Shown here piece after piece: positions 1 through 9,800 of a stretch of DNA of 64,000 nt. Under the pieces are notes generated by a model. It had not been told where the DNA came from. It saw only the letters and a list, made by a program, of their open reading frames with translations, and did not search any database. The stretch covers positions 992,001 to 1,056,000 of the forward strand of contig NZ_PGER01000001.1 of the NCBI RefSeq assembly GCF_002797935.1, given 5' to 3'. The DNA comes from Flavobacterium sp. 1. GTDB taxonomy: Bacteria; Bacteroidota; Bacteroidia; Flavobacteriales; Flavobacteriaceae. How positions within the stretch are numbered: the stretch's first letter is position 1; each line of letters opens with the position of its first letter. Both the position numbers and the translations under genes were made by a program.

Positions 1-1
1 G

Positions 2-304
2 CGATTGTACCTGAACACGCCCATGCGAAAAATTGCTAAAAAAGAAGTGGGTGATACCGCCAATTTTGAAATAGCCTTTGACCCGGAAGAAAGAGTGATT
101 CCTATGCATCCCAAATTAATTCAAGCTTTAAAGAAAAATCCTGATGCTCACAAAATATTCGACAGTTTGAGACCTTCGCTTCAGTTGGAAATCGTTCGAT
201 ATATATCTTTTTTAAAAACAGAAGAATCCATTGATAAAAATGTTTTGAGAGCCGTAGACTTTTTACTCGGAAAAGAAAGATTCATAGGAAGGGATAAACC
301 TTAA
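2..304 (+). CDS. YdeI/OmpD-associated family protein, C-terminal part
   Basis: The reading frame is open from the first bases of the window and stops at 302-304, so only the C-terminal ~100 residues are present and the true start lies upstream. The segment HPKLIQALKKNPDAHKIFDSL followed by a short helical region ending in FLLGKERFIG resembles the C-terminal domain of proteins annotated as bacteriocin-protection YdeI/OmpD-associated (often fused to DUF1905). Function in the cell is not established. The TTG at position 5 is not a credible start because the family is longer at the N-terminus. Family assignment is from memory of the motif pattern and is moderately secure. Confidence 0.6.
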   Translation, partial: RLYLNTPMRKIAKKEVGDTANFEIAFDPEERVIPMHPKLIQALKKNPDAHKIFDSLRPSLQLEIVRYISFLKTEESIDKNVLRAVDFLLGKERFIGRDKP

Positions 305-395
305 CAATAATTTTTTTTACCGGAAGGTTCTCAAAGCTTTGCGAACCTTGCATTTCTTTCGCGGTTAATTTTATGGTTATAATATCAAATACAGT

Positions 396-424
396 TTGGT
401 TTTTCTTCAAAACACTTATATTTA
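396..424 (+). promoter_or_regulatory. Candidate Bacteroidota promoter for the Gfo/Idh/MocA gene
   Basis: TTG at 396-398 and TATATTTA at 417-424 are separated by 18 bases, close to the Bacteroidota consensus TTG-N17-23-TAnnTTTG with one mismatch in the -7 box. It lies 23 bases upstream of the ATG at 448. Confidence 0.45.
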
Positions 425-447
425 CGTATTAAAAAAGAAAAACTCCA

Positions 448-1425
448 ATGGAAAACAACATAAAAATAAAATGGGGAATTGTTGGTTTGGGAAATATTGC
501 CCAGCAATTTGCTAGTGAATTACAATTGATTGAATCTGCCGAACTTTGTGCTGTAGCTTCCAGAAATATCAGCAAAGCCCAAGATTTTGCTAATCAGTTT
601 CAATGTCCAAAGGCTTATGGTTCGTATGATGAACTCTTTCATGACGAAAATATCGACATTCTTTATATCGCAACACCGCATGATTCTCACGCTGAGCTGA
701 CCATTAAAGCTTTGCAGAATAATAAACATGTGTTGTGTGAAAAACCGCTGGCCCTGCATTATAATGATGTTTTGCAGATGATTAATACCGCCAAAAAGCA
801 CAATAAATTTTTCATGGAAGCCTTTTGGACTCGTTTCAATCCTTCGATACGAGAAACTTTGGAGCATATTCAAAATGGTTCGATTGGTGAAGTGAAATAC
901 GTCAATGCCGATTTTGCAATTACATTCGAAAACCCGGATAATACCAGAATGACTGATATTAAACTGGGAGGCGGAGCACTGATGGATATTGGCGTTTATC
1001 CATTGTTTTTGGCCTATTTAATATTAGGAAAACCTCAAGAAATTTTAGCAAAATCCAATTTTCATGCCACAGGTGCCGATACGCAGACTTCCATCATTTT
1101 GCAATATGAAAAAGCACAAGCCGTACTTCATGCCAGTTTTTTATATACTTCGAATGTGGAAGCAACAATAAGCGGTACTAAAGGCCGAATCAATCTGGAT
1201 CCGCTTTGGTTTATGACCGAATCGTACAGCTTGACTCAAGGCGATCAAAAAACTAAATTTGATAGACCAACATTAGGTAAAGGCTACACTTACGAAATCG
1301 AGGAATGCCATGCCTGTCTTAGAGCCAATAAAATGGAAAGCGAACTTTGGTCCCATCAAAACAGCTTAGAGCTTTCCGCGATAGTGGAGGAGGTCAAAAA
1401 TCAGATTGGCTTAGTGTATTCATAA
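448..1425 (+). CDS. Gfo/Idh/MocA family oxidoreductase
   Basis: Encodes a 325-residue NAD(P)-dependent dehydrogenase of the Gfo/Idh/MocA family, a normal length for the family. The N-terminal Rossmann fold shows GIVGLGNIA at about residues 10-18. The conserved CEKPL segment near residue 98 contains the lysine that normally takes part in catalysis. The C-terminal half is the alpha/beta substrate-binding domain, with GGGALMDIGVYPL in the region that usually supplies the catalytic histidine or aspartate; here the position reads MDIG-Y. These enzymes oxidise sugars, polyols or trans-dihydrodiols in the cytoplasm. The sequence gives no specific substrate, and neighbours do not help. It is probably monocistronic, with its own promoter just upstream. 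Confidence 0.85.
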   Translation: MENNIKIKWGIVGLGNIAQQFASELQLIESAELCAVASRNISKAQDFANQFQCPKAYGSYDELFHDENIDILYIATPHDSHAELTIKALQNNKHVLCEKPLALHYNDVLQMINTAKKHNKFFMEAFWTRFNPSIRETLEHIQNGSIGEVKYVNADFAITFENPDNTRMTDIKLGGGALMDIGVYPLFLAYLILGKPQEILAKSNFHATGADTQTSIILQYEKAQAVLHASFLYTSNVEATISGTKGRINLDPLWFMTESYSLTQGDQKTKFDRPTLGKGYTYEIEECHACLRANKMESELWSHQNSLELSAIVEEVKNQIGLVYS

Positions 1426-1501
1426 TTTGCGTTTCAAATTGTATAAAAACAGCATCATTTGTGATATAAACGGCGGTAAGTAAGAATTTAATTAAATGTT
1501 T

Positions 1502-1532
1502 TTGGTTTGAAGTAAAATAGTATTTATATTTA
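1502..1532 (+). promoter_or_regulatory. Candidate promoter for comM
   Basis: TTG at 1502-1504 and TATATTTA at 1525-1532 are 20 bases apart and lie 15 bases upstream of the ATG at 1548. One mismatch from the Bacteroidota -7 consensus TAnnTTTG. Confidence 0.35.
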
Positions 1533-1547
1533 GAAAAACTATTTTAT

Positions 1548-3083
1548 ATGTTAGTCAAAGTTTACGGAAGTGCTGTTTTTGGTGTAGATGCAACAACCAT
1601 CACTGTGGAGGTGAATATTGATAAAGGGGTGGGCTACCACTTGGTAGGTTTGCCGGATAATGCCATCAAAGAGAGCAGTTACCGCATTGCAGCCGCCTTA
1701 AAAAATAATGGTTACAGTCTTCCGGTAAAAAAAATAACTATCAATATGGCTCCTGCCGATTTACGGAAGGAAGGTTCTGCCTATGATTTGACACTTGCCA
1801 TAGGAATTCTTGCCGCATCGGGACAAATCAAATCCGATGAGGTGGATAAATATATCATAATGGGAGAACTTTCGCTCGATGGAAGTTTACAGCCTATAAA
1901 AGGTGGGCTTCCTATTGCCATTAAGGCTAAAGAAGAAGGTTTTAAAGGTTTTTTTCTGCCAAAACAGAATGTAAAAGAAGCGGCTATTGTTGCCGGTCTT
2001 GACGTTTATGGTGTGGAGAATGTATTGGAAGTGATTGATTTTTTTGAAGGCAAAGGAACATTAGAACCCACCACTATCGACACTAGAGCCGAGTTTTATA
2101 AAACCTTAGATTTCCCGGAATTTGATTTTGCCGAAGTACGAGGGCAAGAATCCATAAAACGCTGTATGGAAATTGCAGCTGCCGGCGGACATAATATTAT
2201 TTTGATAGGTCCTCCAGGCTCCGGAAAAACGATGATTGCCAAACGATTACCGAGTATTTTGCCTCCAATGACTTTGAAAGAAGCTTTGGAAACTACAAAA
2301 ATTCACAGTGTAGCGGGAAAAGTAAAAGATGCGGGATTAATGAATCAGCGCCCGTTTCGCAGTCCGCATCATACAGCTTCGAGCGTGGCGCTTGTGGGCG
2401 GTGGCAGTTATCCGCAGCCAGGCGAAATTTCGCTGGCACACAACGGCGTTTTGTTTTTGGATGAATTACCTGAATTTAAGCGCGAAGTGCTGGAAGTAAT
2501 GCGGCAGCCATTGGAAGATAGGGAAGTAACTATTTCGAGGGCAAAATTTACGATAACCTATCCCTCGTCATTTATGCTGGTGGCAAGCATGAATCCGAGT
2601 CCGAGCGGATTTTTCAATGATCCGGATTCTCCCAATACGTCGTCACCTCATGAAATGACCCGTTATTTGAGCAAAATTTCAGGGCCTTTATTGGATAGAA
2701 TTGATATACATATTGAAGTAACGCCTGTTCCTTTTGATAAATTAACCGAAAAAAGAAATGGGGAAAGCAGCGTAGAAATAAGAAAACGAGTGACTTCGGC
2801 TCGTGAAATTCAAACTAAAAGATTCGAAGAAATCGATCATATTCATTATAATGCACAAATGAGTTCGAAACAAATTCGGGAGCATTGCGCACTTGATGAC
2901 GCTTCACTGCAATTGTTGAAAACCGCTATGGAAAGACTGAATCTTTCTGCCCGTGCTTTTGACAGAATTCTCAAAGTATCGAGAACCATAGCCGATTTAG
3001 AAGGGGCAGATGTGGTTGGTTCAGCTCATATTGCCGAAGCTATTCAATACAGAAGTTTGGATCGAGATGGGTGGTTGGGGTAA
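1548..3083 (+). CDS. comM: YifB/ComM family AAA+ ATPase (Mg-chelatase-like)
   Basis: A 511-residue protein of the YifB/ComM family, of normal length. In naturally competent bacteria ComM is a hexameric helicase that drives branch migration of invading single-stranded DNA during transformation; outside such species the role is less certain. The N-terminal ChlI/Lon-protease-like domain (about residues 20-170) begins LVKVYGSAVFGVDA. The AAA+ domain has Walker A GPPGSGKT near residue 222 and Walker B LFLDELPEF near residue 299. The C-terminal Mg-chelatase domain ends in the usual ARAFDRILKVSRTIADLEG. A decayed second copy of the Walker A region lies at 4196-4309 (separate entry). comM is a known integration hotspot for islands in Acinetobacter, which makes the duplicated fragment noteworthy. 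Confidence 0.93.
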   Translation: MLVKVYGSAVFGVDATTITVEVNIDKGVGYHLVGLPDNAIKESSYRIAAALKNNGYSLPVKKITINMAPADLRKEGSAYDLTLAIGILAASGQIKSDEVDKYIIMGELSLDGSLQPIKGGLPIAIKAKEEGFKGFFLPKQNVKEAAIVAGLDVYGVENVLEVIDFFEGKGTLEPTTIDTRAEFYKTLDFPEFDFAEVRGQESIKRCMEIAAAGGHNIILIGPPGSGKTMIAKRLPSILPPMTLKEALETTKIHSVAGKVKDAGLMNQRPFRSPHHTASSVALVGGGSYPQPGEISLAHNGVLFLDELPEFKREVLEVMRQPLEDREVTISRAKFTITYPSSFMLVASMNPSPSGFFNDPDSPNTSSPHEMTRYLSKISGPLLDRIDIHIEVTPVPFDKLTEKRNGESSVEIRKRVTSAREIQTKRFEEIDHIHYNAQMSSKQIREHCALDDASLQLLKTAMERLNLSARAFDRILKVSRTIADLEGADVVGSAHIAEAIQYRSLDRDGWLG

Positions 3084-3106
3084 AGTCTATTGCTATTTAA
3101 ATTGGG

Positions 3107-3379
3107 ATGGACACGGGTTGCAAATCCGCTCTATCGGGTAAATCAATTTATAGTTATGTTTTTAATTTGACCGAAATTGCTTCTGTAAAACCTGTAAGAA
3201 TGAGTATTACTTTTTATAATAAGTCTGGAACTCCATCAATAATTTATCATTATTTTAATGAGGGTAGTAATTCTGAACAATCTGAAACTGTAACAAAAGC
3301 AAGTATTGATAATATTTCAAATAATCTAGCACTAGAAATTGCTGGAGATTTAAAATATGCTTGGCAATTTGTCTTGTAA
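3107..3379 (+). CDS. Hypothetical protein or gene remnant
   Basis: A 90-codon frame that I do not recognise. The first ~15 codons overlap a small palindrome (CGGGTTGCAAATCCG type, near 3116-3132) common between genes in flavobacteria, so the real N-terminus may be absent or start later (for example the Met in PVRMSITFYN). The remaining residues look protein-like (hydrophilic, balanced composition) rather than random. It sits between comM and the SieB-like gene, within the segment bounded by comM and its duplicated fragment, and could be the tail of a gene cut by that rearrangement. Confidence 0.3.
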   Translation: MDTGCKSALSGKSIYSYVFNLTEIASVKPVRMSITFYNKSGTPSIIYHYFNEGSNSEQSETVTKASIDNISNNLALEIAGDLKYAWQFVL

Positions 3380-3527
3380 TAAAAAAGGATAAAACCGAAA
3401 GAGATTAAAGTTATTAAAGAATCGATATTTAATTTTTTCCCCGAGATATCAAAATTGAAAATCATATTATTTAATTATTGTTGCTATATTTATATTTTTA
3501 TTTGAGAAATAAACAAAATAAAACAAT

Positions 3528-4124
3528 ATGGGTTTAGAAGAAATTTTTAAAGGAATATTTGATATTAAAAAAATACCAACCAAAATCTTTTTTGTAATAT
3601 TTCTAGTAGGTACATTTATATTTTATGCACCAGCTAATCTTGTTCATATTCATTTGGATGAAAAAAGTAATATCAAAATATATGGTTATGTTATTTATTT
3701 AATTTGCACAGGTATTTTTGCAATCAATTGTATTACGGGTTTATATAACTTAATTAATAATTTTTTTCAAAACCGAAAAATTAATAAAGAAAATAAAAGA
3801 GTGTTAACTAATCTTGATAAGTATGAAAGGGCTGTATTAAGAGAATTTTATTTATACAATAAAAACACATTAGATTTTCCTTATGATGATAGTATAATAA
3901 AAGGTTTAATAGATAAAAAGGTTCTGCTATTTCCAAAACAATTTGGTTCAAGTATAATTATAAGTGGAAGGAAAACCACATTTAAAATTAATAGTATTCT
4001 AAAGGAAATAATTGATGCTGAAAAAGATTTGGGAATGACACAAAATCCAAATAAAGAAGAACAAATTTTTATAATGAATAGTAGACCAAATTGGACTCAA
4101 AACGATTTACGATATATTGAGTAA
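3528..4124 (+). CDS. SieB-like superinfection-exclusion family membrane protein
   Basis: 198 residues. There are two hydrophobic segments near residues 17-36 and 52-75, then a cytoplasmic domain with the pattern NLDKYERAVLREFYLYNKNTLDFPYDD...IKGLIDKKVLL. This layout (two membrane spans followed by a soluble domain with L..E...L..F......T......V..L...G.L) matches the super-infection exclusion protein B family. In lambda and P22 prophages SieB aborts lytic growth of other phages; flavobacterial homologues are uncharacterised. The gene is AT-richer than comM and lies between comM and a decayed comM fragment, so horizontal acquisition is likely. Assignment is from motif recall and hydrophobicity, so a generic membrane protein is the alternative. 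Confidence 0.55.
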   Translation: MGLEEIFKGIFDIKKIPTKIFFVIFLVGTFIFYAPANLVHIHLDEKSNIKIYGYVIYLICTGIFAINCITGLYNLINNFFQNRKINKENKRVLTNLDKYERAVLREFYLYNKNTLDFPYDDSIIKGLIDKKVLLFPKQFGSSIIISGRKTTFKINSILKEIIDAEKDLGMTQNPNKEEQIFIMNSRPNWTQNDLRYIE

Positions 4125-4195
4125 TCATATTTCAATACCTTTATAAAATATATGTTACTGACCATTAATATAAGGTATTTCTTTACTATATTTTA

Positions 4196-4309
4196 TTTTG
4201 ATAGAACCTCCAAGATCAGGAAAAAGTATGATTGCTAAGCGATTGCAAAATATTTTGCCTCCAATGACTTTGAAAGAAGTGTTGGAAACTACAAAAATTC
4301 ACAGTGTAA
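4196..4309 (+). pseudogene. Decayed duplicate of the comM Walker A region
   Basis: About 114 bases closely match comM positions 2200-2312, starting at TTTTGATAG and ending at ATTCACAGTGTA. It covers the codons for Walker A and the following helix. The copy has substitutions that alter the P-loop (GPPGSGKT becomes EPPRSGKS in the matching frame), and homology stops abruptly at both ends. It is therefore a broken partial copy, not a gene. It lies 1.1 kb downstream of intact comM, beyond the SieB-like gene. Confidence 0.8.
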
Positions 4310-4351
4310 TTTTTTTTGGAAAATTTGAAAGAAGTAAAAAATAGTCTGTTT

Positions 4352-4459
4352 TAGCCCCGATTGCAACGAAAATCCTTGTGGGGGCTGGTATTTTGCCCCC
4401 ATAAGATTGTAGTGTAAAGCGGGACTTATCTTCAAAAGAAACGAAAATTGGCTGCTCCT
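4352..4459 (-). repeat. Flavobacterial intergenic palindrome, copy A (plain form)
   Basis: Read on the minus strand it runs GGAGCAGCC...AGTCCCGCTTTAC...CAATCTT, a GGGGGC/GCCCCC hairpin, then AAGGATTTTCGTTGCAATCGGGGCTA. The same framework occurs at 25902-26052 and 43591-43742 on the plus strand with different hairpin cores. This copy lacks the 45-base insert seen in the other two. It lies just downstream of the rhlE stop, where it could also act as a terminator. Confidence 0.75.
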
Positions 4460-4494
4460 AAAAAATAATAAAACTCAAACTTCTTAGATAAAAA

Positions 4495-5784
4495 TTATCG
4501 ATTAGAACGCCTGTCATTATTTTGACTTGGACGTCTTGGACCAAAACTATTATTCCCGCTTCTGCTAGAAGTTGTAGTGGTTGGTTTTTTAGGAGTTGAG
4601 TTGCGCTGTTGTCTGCCTTGACCTTGTTTGATAGGTTCAGTTGATGCGTTAGGATCTGGTTCAAAACCTTTGATGTTTTCTTTAGGTAATTTCAGGCCAA
4701 CCAATTTTTCTATATCGCGTAAAAAAGTCGTTTCGTCTGGACTAACCAGCGAAATCGCTTCTCCGCTTGCTCCAGCTCTTCCTGTACGGCCAATTCGGTG
4801 AACATAATCTTCGGGAATATTTGGCAATTCAAAATTAATAACATGCGGTAACAACGGGATATCCAAACCTCGAGCGGCAATATCTGTAGCAACCAAAGCG
4901 GTTAGGCTTCCGTTTTTAAAACCGGCTAGGGCTTTCGTTCGTGCGCCCTGCCCTTTATTGCCATGAATAGCTGCTGCTTTAATGCCGGAACTAATCATGC
5001 TTTCTGTCAGTTTGTTAGCACCCTGTTTGGTACGTGTGAATACCAAAATCTGTTTCCAGTTGCCTTCAGTGATAAGTTTAATTATTAATTCTGTTTTTTT
5101 CTCTTTGGCAACAGGATATATTTTTTGAGCAATAGCATCAACTGTTGTGTTTTCGGGTGTAGCTTCAACCTGAACCGGATGGTGCAGAATGCCCATTGCC
5201 AATTTCTTTATGTCTTTTGAAAAAGTTGCCGAAAATAGTAAGTTTTGTCTTTTTGGAGGCAATACTTTCATAACGCGCTCAATGTCTCGTAAAAAGCCCA
5301 TGTCAAGCATACGGTCTGCTTCGTCCAAAACCAGTATTTCTACTTTTGAAAGCGAAATTAAGCCTTGATTCTGCAGATCAATTAATCTACCGGGAGTTGC
5401 AACAAGAATATCAACCCCTTGGCGTAATTGACTAACCTGCGGATTTTGGTTTACGCCGCCAAAAATAACTGTGCTGCGTAAATCTAAAAATTCACTGTAT
5501 TCTTTTATATTGACCAATATTTGTGCAGCTAATTCTCGTGTTGGAGTTAATATTAAGGCACGAACGGGTCTTTGTCTTAAGTGCTGTCCCTGTGATAATA
5601 ATTGTAATATTGGAAGTGTAAAACCTGCTGTTTTTCCTGTTCCTGTCTGTGCCGATGCTAATACATCTTTACCTTCTAAAATTGGCGGAATTGCTTTTTG
5701 CTGTATTGGGGAAGGAGTTGTATATCCTTTTTTGCTGATGGCTTTTAATAAAGCATCAGATAAGCCTAATGAGTTGAATGACAT
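4495..5784 (-). CDS. rhlE: DEAD-box ATP-dependent RNA helicase, RhlE type
   Basis: A 429-residue DEAD-box helicase that unwinds RNA duplexes, typically in ribosome assembly, RNA decay or cold adaptation. Visible motifs in order: Q motif (F-N-S-L-G-L then [14 protein letters not shown]), motif I AQTGTGKT near residue 46, Ia [19 protein letters not shown] near residue 154, SAT, the helicase C motif [11 protein letters not shown], and [10 protein letters not shown] near residue 330. The last ~50 residues are rich in Q, N, T, S and R, the basic disordered tail usual for RhlE in Bacteroidota. The start is supported by the [16 protein letters not shown] opening and by an upstream promoter with a leader hairpin (5789-5847). 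Confidence 0.93.
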   Translation of the reverse strand: MSFNSLGLSDALLKAISKKGYTTPSPIQQKAIPPILEGKDVLASAQTGTGKTAGFTLPILQLLSQGQHLRQRPVRALILTPTRELAAQILVNIKEYSEFLDLRSTVIFGGVNQNPQVSQLRQGVDILVATPGRLIDLQNQGLISLSKVEILVLDEADRMLDMGFLRDIERVMKVLPPKRQNLLFSATFSKDIKKLAMGILHHPVQVEATPENTTVDAIAQKIYPVAKEKKTELIIKLITEGNWKQILVFTRTKQGANKLTESMISSGIKAAAIHGNKGQGARTKALAGFKNGSLTALVATDIAARGLDIPLLPHVINFELPNIPEDYVHRIGRTGRAGASGEAISLVSPDETTFLRDIEKLVGLKLPKENIKGFEPDPNASTEPIKQGQGRQQRNSTPKKPTTTTSSRSGNNSFGPRRPSQNNDRRSNR

Positions 5785-5788
5785 AAAA

Positions 5789-5847
5789 AGTGTTTATGAA
5801 GTAAACACTATATATTTAGTTTACTCCTTTAATTTGGCGCAAAGGTA
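5789..5847 (-). promoter_or_regulatory. rhlE promoter -7 box and leader hairpin
   Basis: On the minus strand TACCTTTG (5840-5847) matches the Bacteroidota -7 box; I see no good -33 TTG. The leader of roughly 50 bases contains a perfect stem AGTGTTTA-CTTCA-TAAACACT (5789-5809) ending 4 bases before the ATG. Such a hairpin could limit ribosome access when stable (for example in the cold), but that is inference. Confidence 0.55.
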
Positions 5848-5981
5848 CTGCTAATTTTTCCGATGTGCCTTTGATTGCTTTACTTTTGTTTACTCAAAGA
5901 TAAATGGAATGTTGTTTAATCCTCAAAAAACACATAAATTAGAGGTTAATAATTATAGAATTACGATTGATATGCTTCAAT

Positions 5982-6842
5982 TTAATTAGACTCCGAAAAA
6001 GTATCTCCTTTTTTGAAATCTCCGCTTTCAAAGCCACGATTGAACCAATACATTCTTTGTTGAGAGGTGCCATGAGTAAAGGAATCGGGTACAACCTGTC
6101 CCTGCATTTTTTTCTGAATCGCATCATCGCCTACAGCATTTGCAGCGCTCAGCGCTTCTTCAATATCGCCTGCTTCCAGTATTTTGTTTTGTTTTTCGTT
6201 GTAATGCGTCCAAAGACCTGCATAAAAATCGGCTTGCAGTTCTAAAGCTACAGATAATTTATTGCCTTCGGTTTCATTTCGGTTTTCTTGTAATAGCCGT
6301 ATTTTTCCAGAAGTTCCCAACAGGGTTTGAATATGATGTCCAAATTCGTGTGCCATTACATAAGCAACTGCAAAATCTCCGCCTTCAGCTCCAAATTTGG
6401 TTCTCAGTTCATCAAAAAAGGTCATATCCATATAAATGGTTTTGTCGCTAGGGCAATAAAAAGGTCCAGAAGCTGAACTGGCTCCTCCACAGGCTGTTTC
6501 TACTTGACCGCTAAACAGAATAAGTTTTGGAGCTTCAAAAGTCAGACCGTTTTCTTCAAATATTTTTGTCCAAACATCTTCATTGTCAGCCATAAGTGTT
6601 TTGACAAATTCACCTTCCGTTTTTTCGGCTTCGGTTAAAGGTCTTGATTCAGTTTGTGTAGTCTGCTGTTGGTTGAATTGTTCTAATATTGGGGTTATCA
6701 TCTGAGCATTTTCACCTCCAAAAGTATTTAAAAGCAAAATAATAATACCAATTATTCCTCCGCCTACAATAGTTTTGCCTCCAGAAGACATTCCTCTTCG
6801 GTCTTCTACATTATCGCTTTGTCTTCTTCCAATCCATTTCAT
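5982..6842 (-). CDS. Neutral zinc metallopeptidase (YpfJ/KPN_02809 family)
   Basis: 286 residues, the usual length of the putative neutral zinc metallopeptidase family. The N-terminus MKWIGRRQSDNVEDRRG is the family signature; a single membrane span follows (about residues 25-43, IVGGGIIGIIILLLNTFGG). The zinc-binding motif HEFGHHIQTLLG lies near residue 165, preceded by the conserved CGGASSASGPFYCPSDKTIYMD with two cysteines. The C-terminal HGTSQQRMYWFNRGFESGD is also typical. Likely a membrane-anchored protein with the peptidase domain outside the cytoplasm; no substrate is known. Upstream and downstream genes are unrelated. Confidence 0.9.
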   Translation of the reverse strand: MKWIGRRQSDNVEDRRGMSSGGKTIVGGGIIGIIILLLNTFGGENAQMITPILEQFNQQQTTQTESRPLTEAEKTEGEFVKTLMADNEDVWTKIFEENGLTFEAPKLILFSGQVETACGGASSASGPFYCPSDKTIYMDMTFFDELRTKFGAEGGDFAVAYVMAHEFGHHIQTLLGTSGKIRLLQENRNETEGNKLSVALELQADFYAGLWTHYNEKQNKILEAGDIEEALSAANAVGDDAIQKKMQGQVVPDSFTHGTSQQRMYWFNRGFESGDFKKGDTFSESN

Positions 6843-6898
6843 AGGCTGTACAATTTATTGGTTAGTCTTTAAATATGGTATTTTAAATAAAGATAAGT

Positions 6899-9800
6899 TT
6901 ATAAAGAGATATTTTTTGGTTTTAGCCATTTTTCTAAAATATCTTCAAGAGTTTTCTTTATGATAGGTTTTGAAACATAATCATTCATGCCTGCTTCTAT
7001 GCACTTTTCTTTTTCTCCCATTATAGTTCCTGCTGTAAGGGCAATAATGATGGTGTTTTGTAATTTTTCTATTTTTCGGATTGCTTTTGTGGCTTCATAT
7101 CCGTTAATTAATGGCATCTGAATGTCCATAAAAATGATGTCTGGATTGATTTCTAACACTTTATCAAGTGCTTTTTCTCCGTCGCTGGATTCATAAATGA
7201 TGCATTTTGGAACAATTTGCTTGACTAAAGTTTTAGTCAAAAGCATATTGATTTTATTATCTTCTACAATTAGGATTTTTGGTTCTTCATTTTCAAATTG
7301 AAGTATGCGGTTTTCTGAAATTACTTTCAAAGAATTTATTACTTTGTTTTGTTTTAATTTATTACTGCTTTTTAATTTTATGTCAAAGAAAAAGGTACTT
7401 CCTATATTATACTGACTTTTTATCTGCAGCTTACTGTTCATCAGACTTAACAATTGATTTGAAATTGTTAATCCTAATCCTGTTCCGCCAAATTTTTTGG
7501 TAGTCGAGCTGTCTTCTTGGGAAAAGGCCTGAAAAATAATTTTTTGATTGCTTTTTCGAATACCAATTCCTGTATCTTTTACTGAAAATCTCAAAGAAGT
7601 TGAATTTTTATGAACATCTAATACTGATATCGTAAGATCTATTCCTCCAACATGGGTAAACTTAATTGCATTAGTTAATAGATTGATAAGTACTTGTTTT
7701 AGTCGGATATAATCAACCCAAACGTATTTTGGAACATCTTCATCAATTATATAATTTATTTGTAAATTTTTGGAGAGGGCTTGATAATTGACCAATTCTT
7801 TTATTTGAAGGATAATATCTTCAATACAGTATTTCTCAATATTAAGCTCAAGTTTACCCGACTCAATTTTGGAAAAATCGAGTATGTCATTAACCACTTC
7901 CAATAAAATATTAGCCGATTGGTTAATGGTTTTCATGTATTGTTTTTGAGTGGTTTCGAGCTTGGAATTCATCAGCAGATCGGTGTAGCCTATGATTCCG
8001 TTTAAAGGGGTTCGTATCTCATGGCTCATATTGGCAAGAAATTCTGATTTGGCTTTATTTGCAGCTTCTGCTAATTCTTTTTCTTTGACAATGGATTCAT
8101 TTTTTTTCTTTTCGGTAATATCAATAAATATTCCTTCCATGAAAGCAATTTCACCATTCTTTAAAATCGAATCACCAAATTCTTCAACCCATACTATTGA
8201 GCCATTTTTATGAGTAATTCGGTATACAATATGTAATGCTTTTTTTTCTTCCAGAGCAATTTTGTTTTTTAATAAAACACCTTCTATATCTTCATGAAAA
8301 ATTAGGTCTATGAAAAATATTTTATTCTCTAAAAAATCAGATTTAGGATATCCAGTCAGTTTTTCAATTTCATCATTGAGAAAAATTTTTGTGTAATTTT
8401 CATCATAATTCGATAAATATACGGTACCAGGGATATTATTAGCTAATAAACGAAATCGCTCTTCGCTTTCTTCAATCATAGATTCATTGATGTTTCGCTC
8501 AATAGAAGAGGAGATATTTTTAACTAATAATTGCAAAATCGAAATTTCATCCGGACTCCAAATCCGTTCGCTGGCTGAGTTATCAAATGCAAAAAAACCG
8601 TCAAATTCATTTTTTATAAAAACAGGAAAAAACAGCATTGAACTGGCATTTAAATGACTCAAGGCAGATTTTACCTTTTCATTTTTAAGATTATTTTTAA
8701 TGCTTTCAAAGAATTCTGCTGGAGATAAATCTTTTAGATTACTGTCAAATTCAGTAAATTCAAGATTTTGAAGAATAGGATGAACAGTATCAAAACCTTG
8801 TAACTCATTTGTCCACATACATTTTTGGTCAAAAAAATTGGTTTTTCTATCCCTTTTAAAGAATGAAATGCGTTCAGATTTTGTTACTTTGCCTAGCTCA
8901 TTAATGATTCCCGTTATAAGCTTTTCGGTGCTTTTTTCTAATAAAAACTGATTAGTATTTTTATTTATAACTAAAAGCAATTCACTTTTATAAGCCAGTT
9001 TCCTTTCGATTTCTAACCGCATCTGAGAGGCCAAAGCGATTATAATTAAATCGGAGATTGATTTAGCAAAATTAATATCCTCATTGTCCCAGTTTTTAAC
9101 TTGATGTGTTGATTCGAAAGAAAGAATGCCTTTTAATTCACCGTCAAAAAAGACAGGAGTATCAAGTGTCGAAAATATGTTATTGGTATAAACATAATCG
9201 CTTTTTATTTTATTGTTGGTAGAATAAGATCTAATGTCTGATTGAACAACTTGAAGTTTATTTTCAATTTTTTCGAAATAAGCTGGATTTTCATGTTTGT
9301 AAAACTCAATTTTGTTTTCCAGCACATCTGTTTGTGCTTCATAGAGCTTACAGCAAATAATTTTATCGGTGTCATAAATCCAATAACCAGCTCGGTTTAC
9401 ACCCAATGCTGCAGAGGTGATTTGAAGAATATTAATAATAGTTTGTTTAAAATCATTACTATTCGAATGGTTTAATACTGCTAAATCTTTTAGGGTTTTG
9501 CTGTATTTTTCGATTTTAAACTGCCGTTTTGCTTTTTCGTCTTCAATGTTTTTTAAGTGCGTAATGTCACGTGCAATTCCTGAGTATCCATCTATTTCTC
9601 CAAAACTGTTTCTTCTGACAAAAACGTTTTGAGATATCCATATTTCATCTCCGTCTTTTTTGATAATAGGAAATTCAAGTGTGGTGAAATTTTCTTCAAT
9701 ATCAAGAATGTTTTGGTAAAAACTCATGGTATTGGTAATGTAATCTTTTCTGATTATCGAAGAGAAGTCTTTGGAAAAGAGTTCTTCTTTGGAGTATCCC

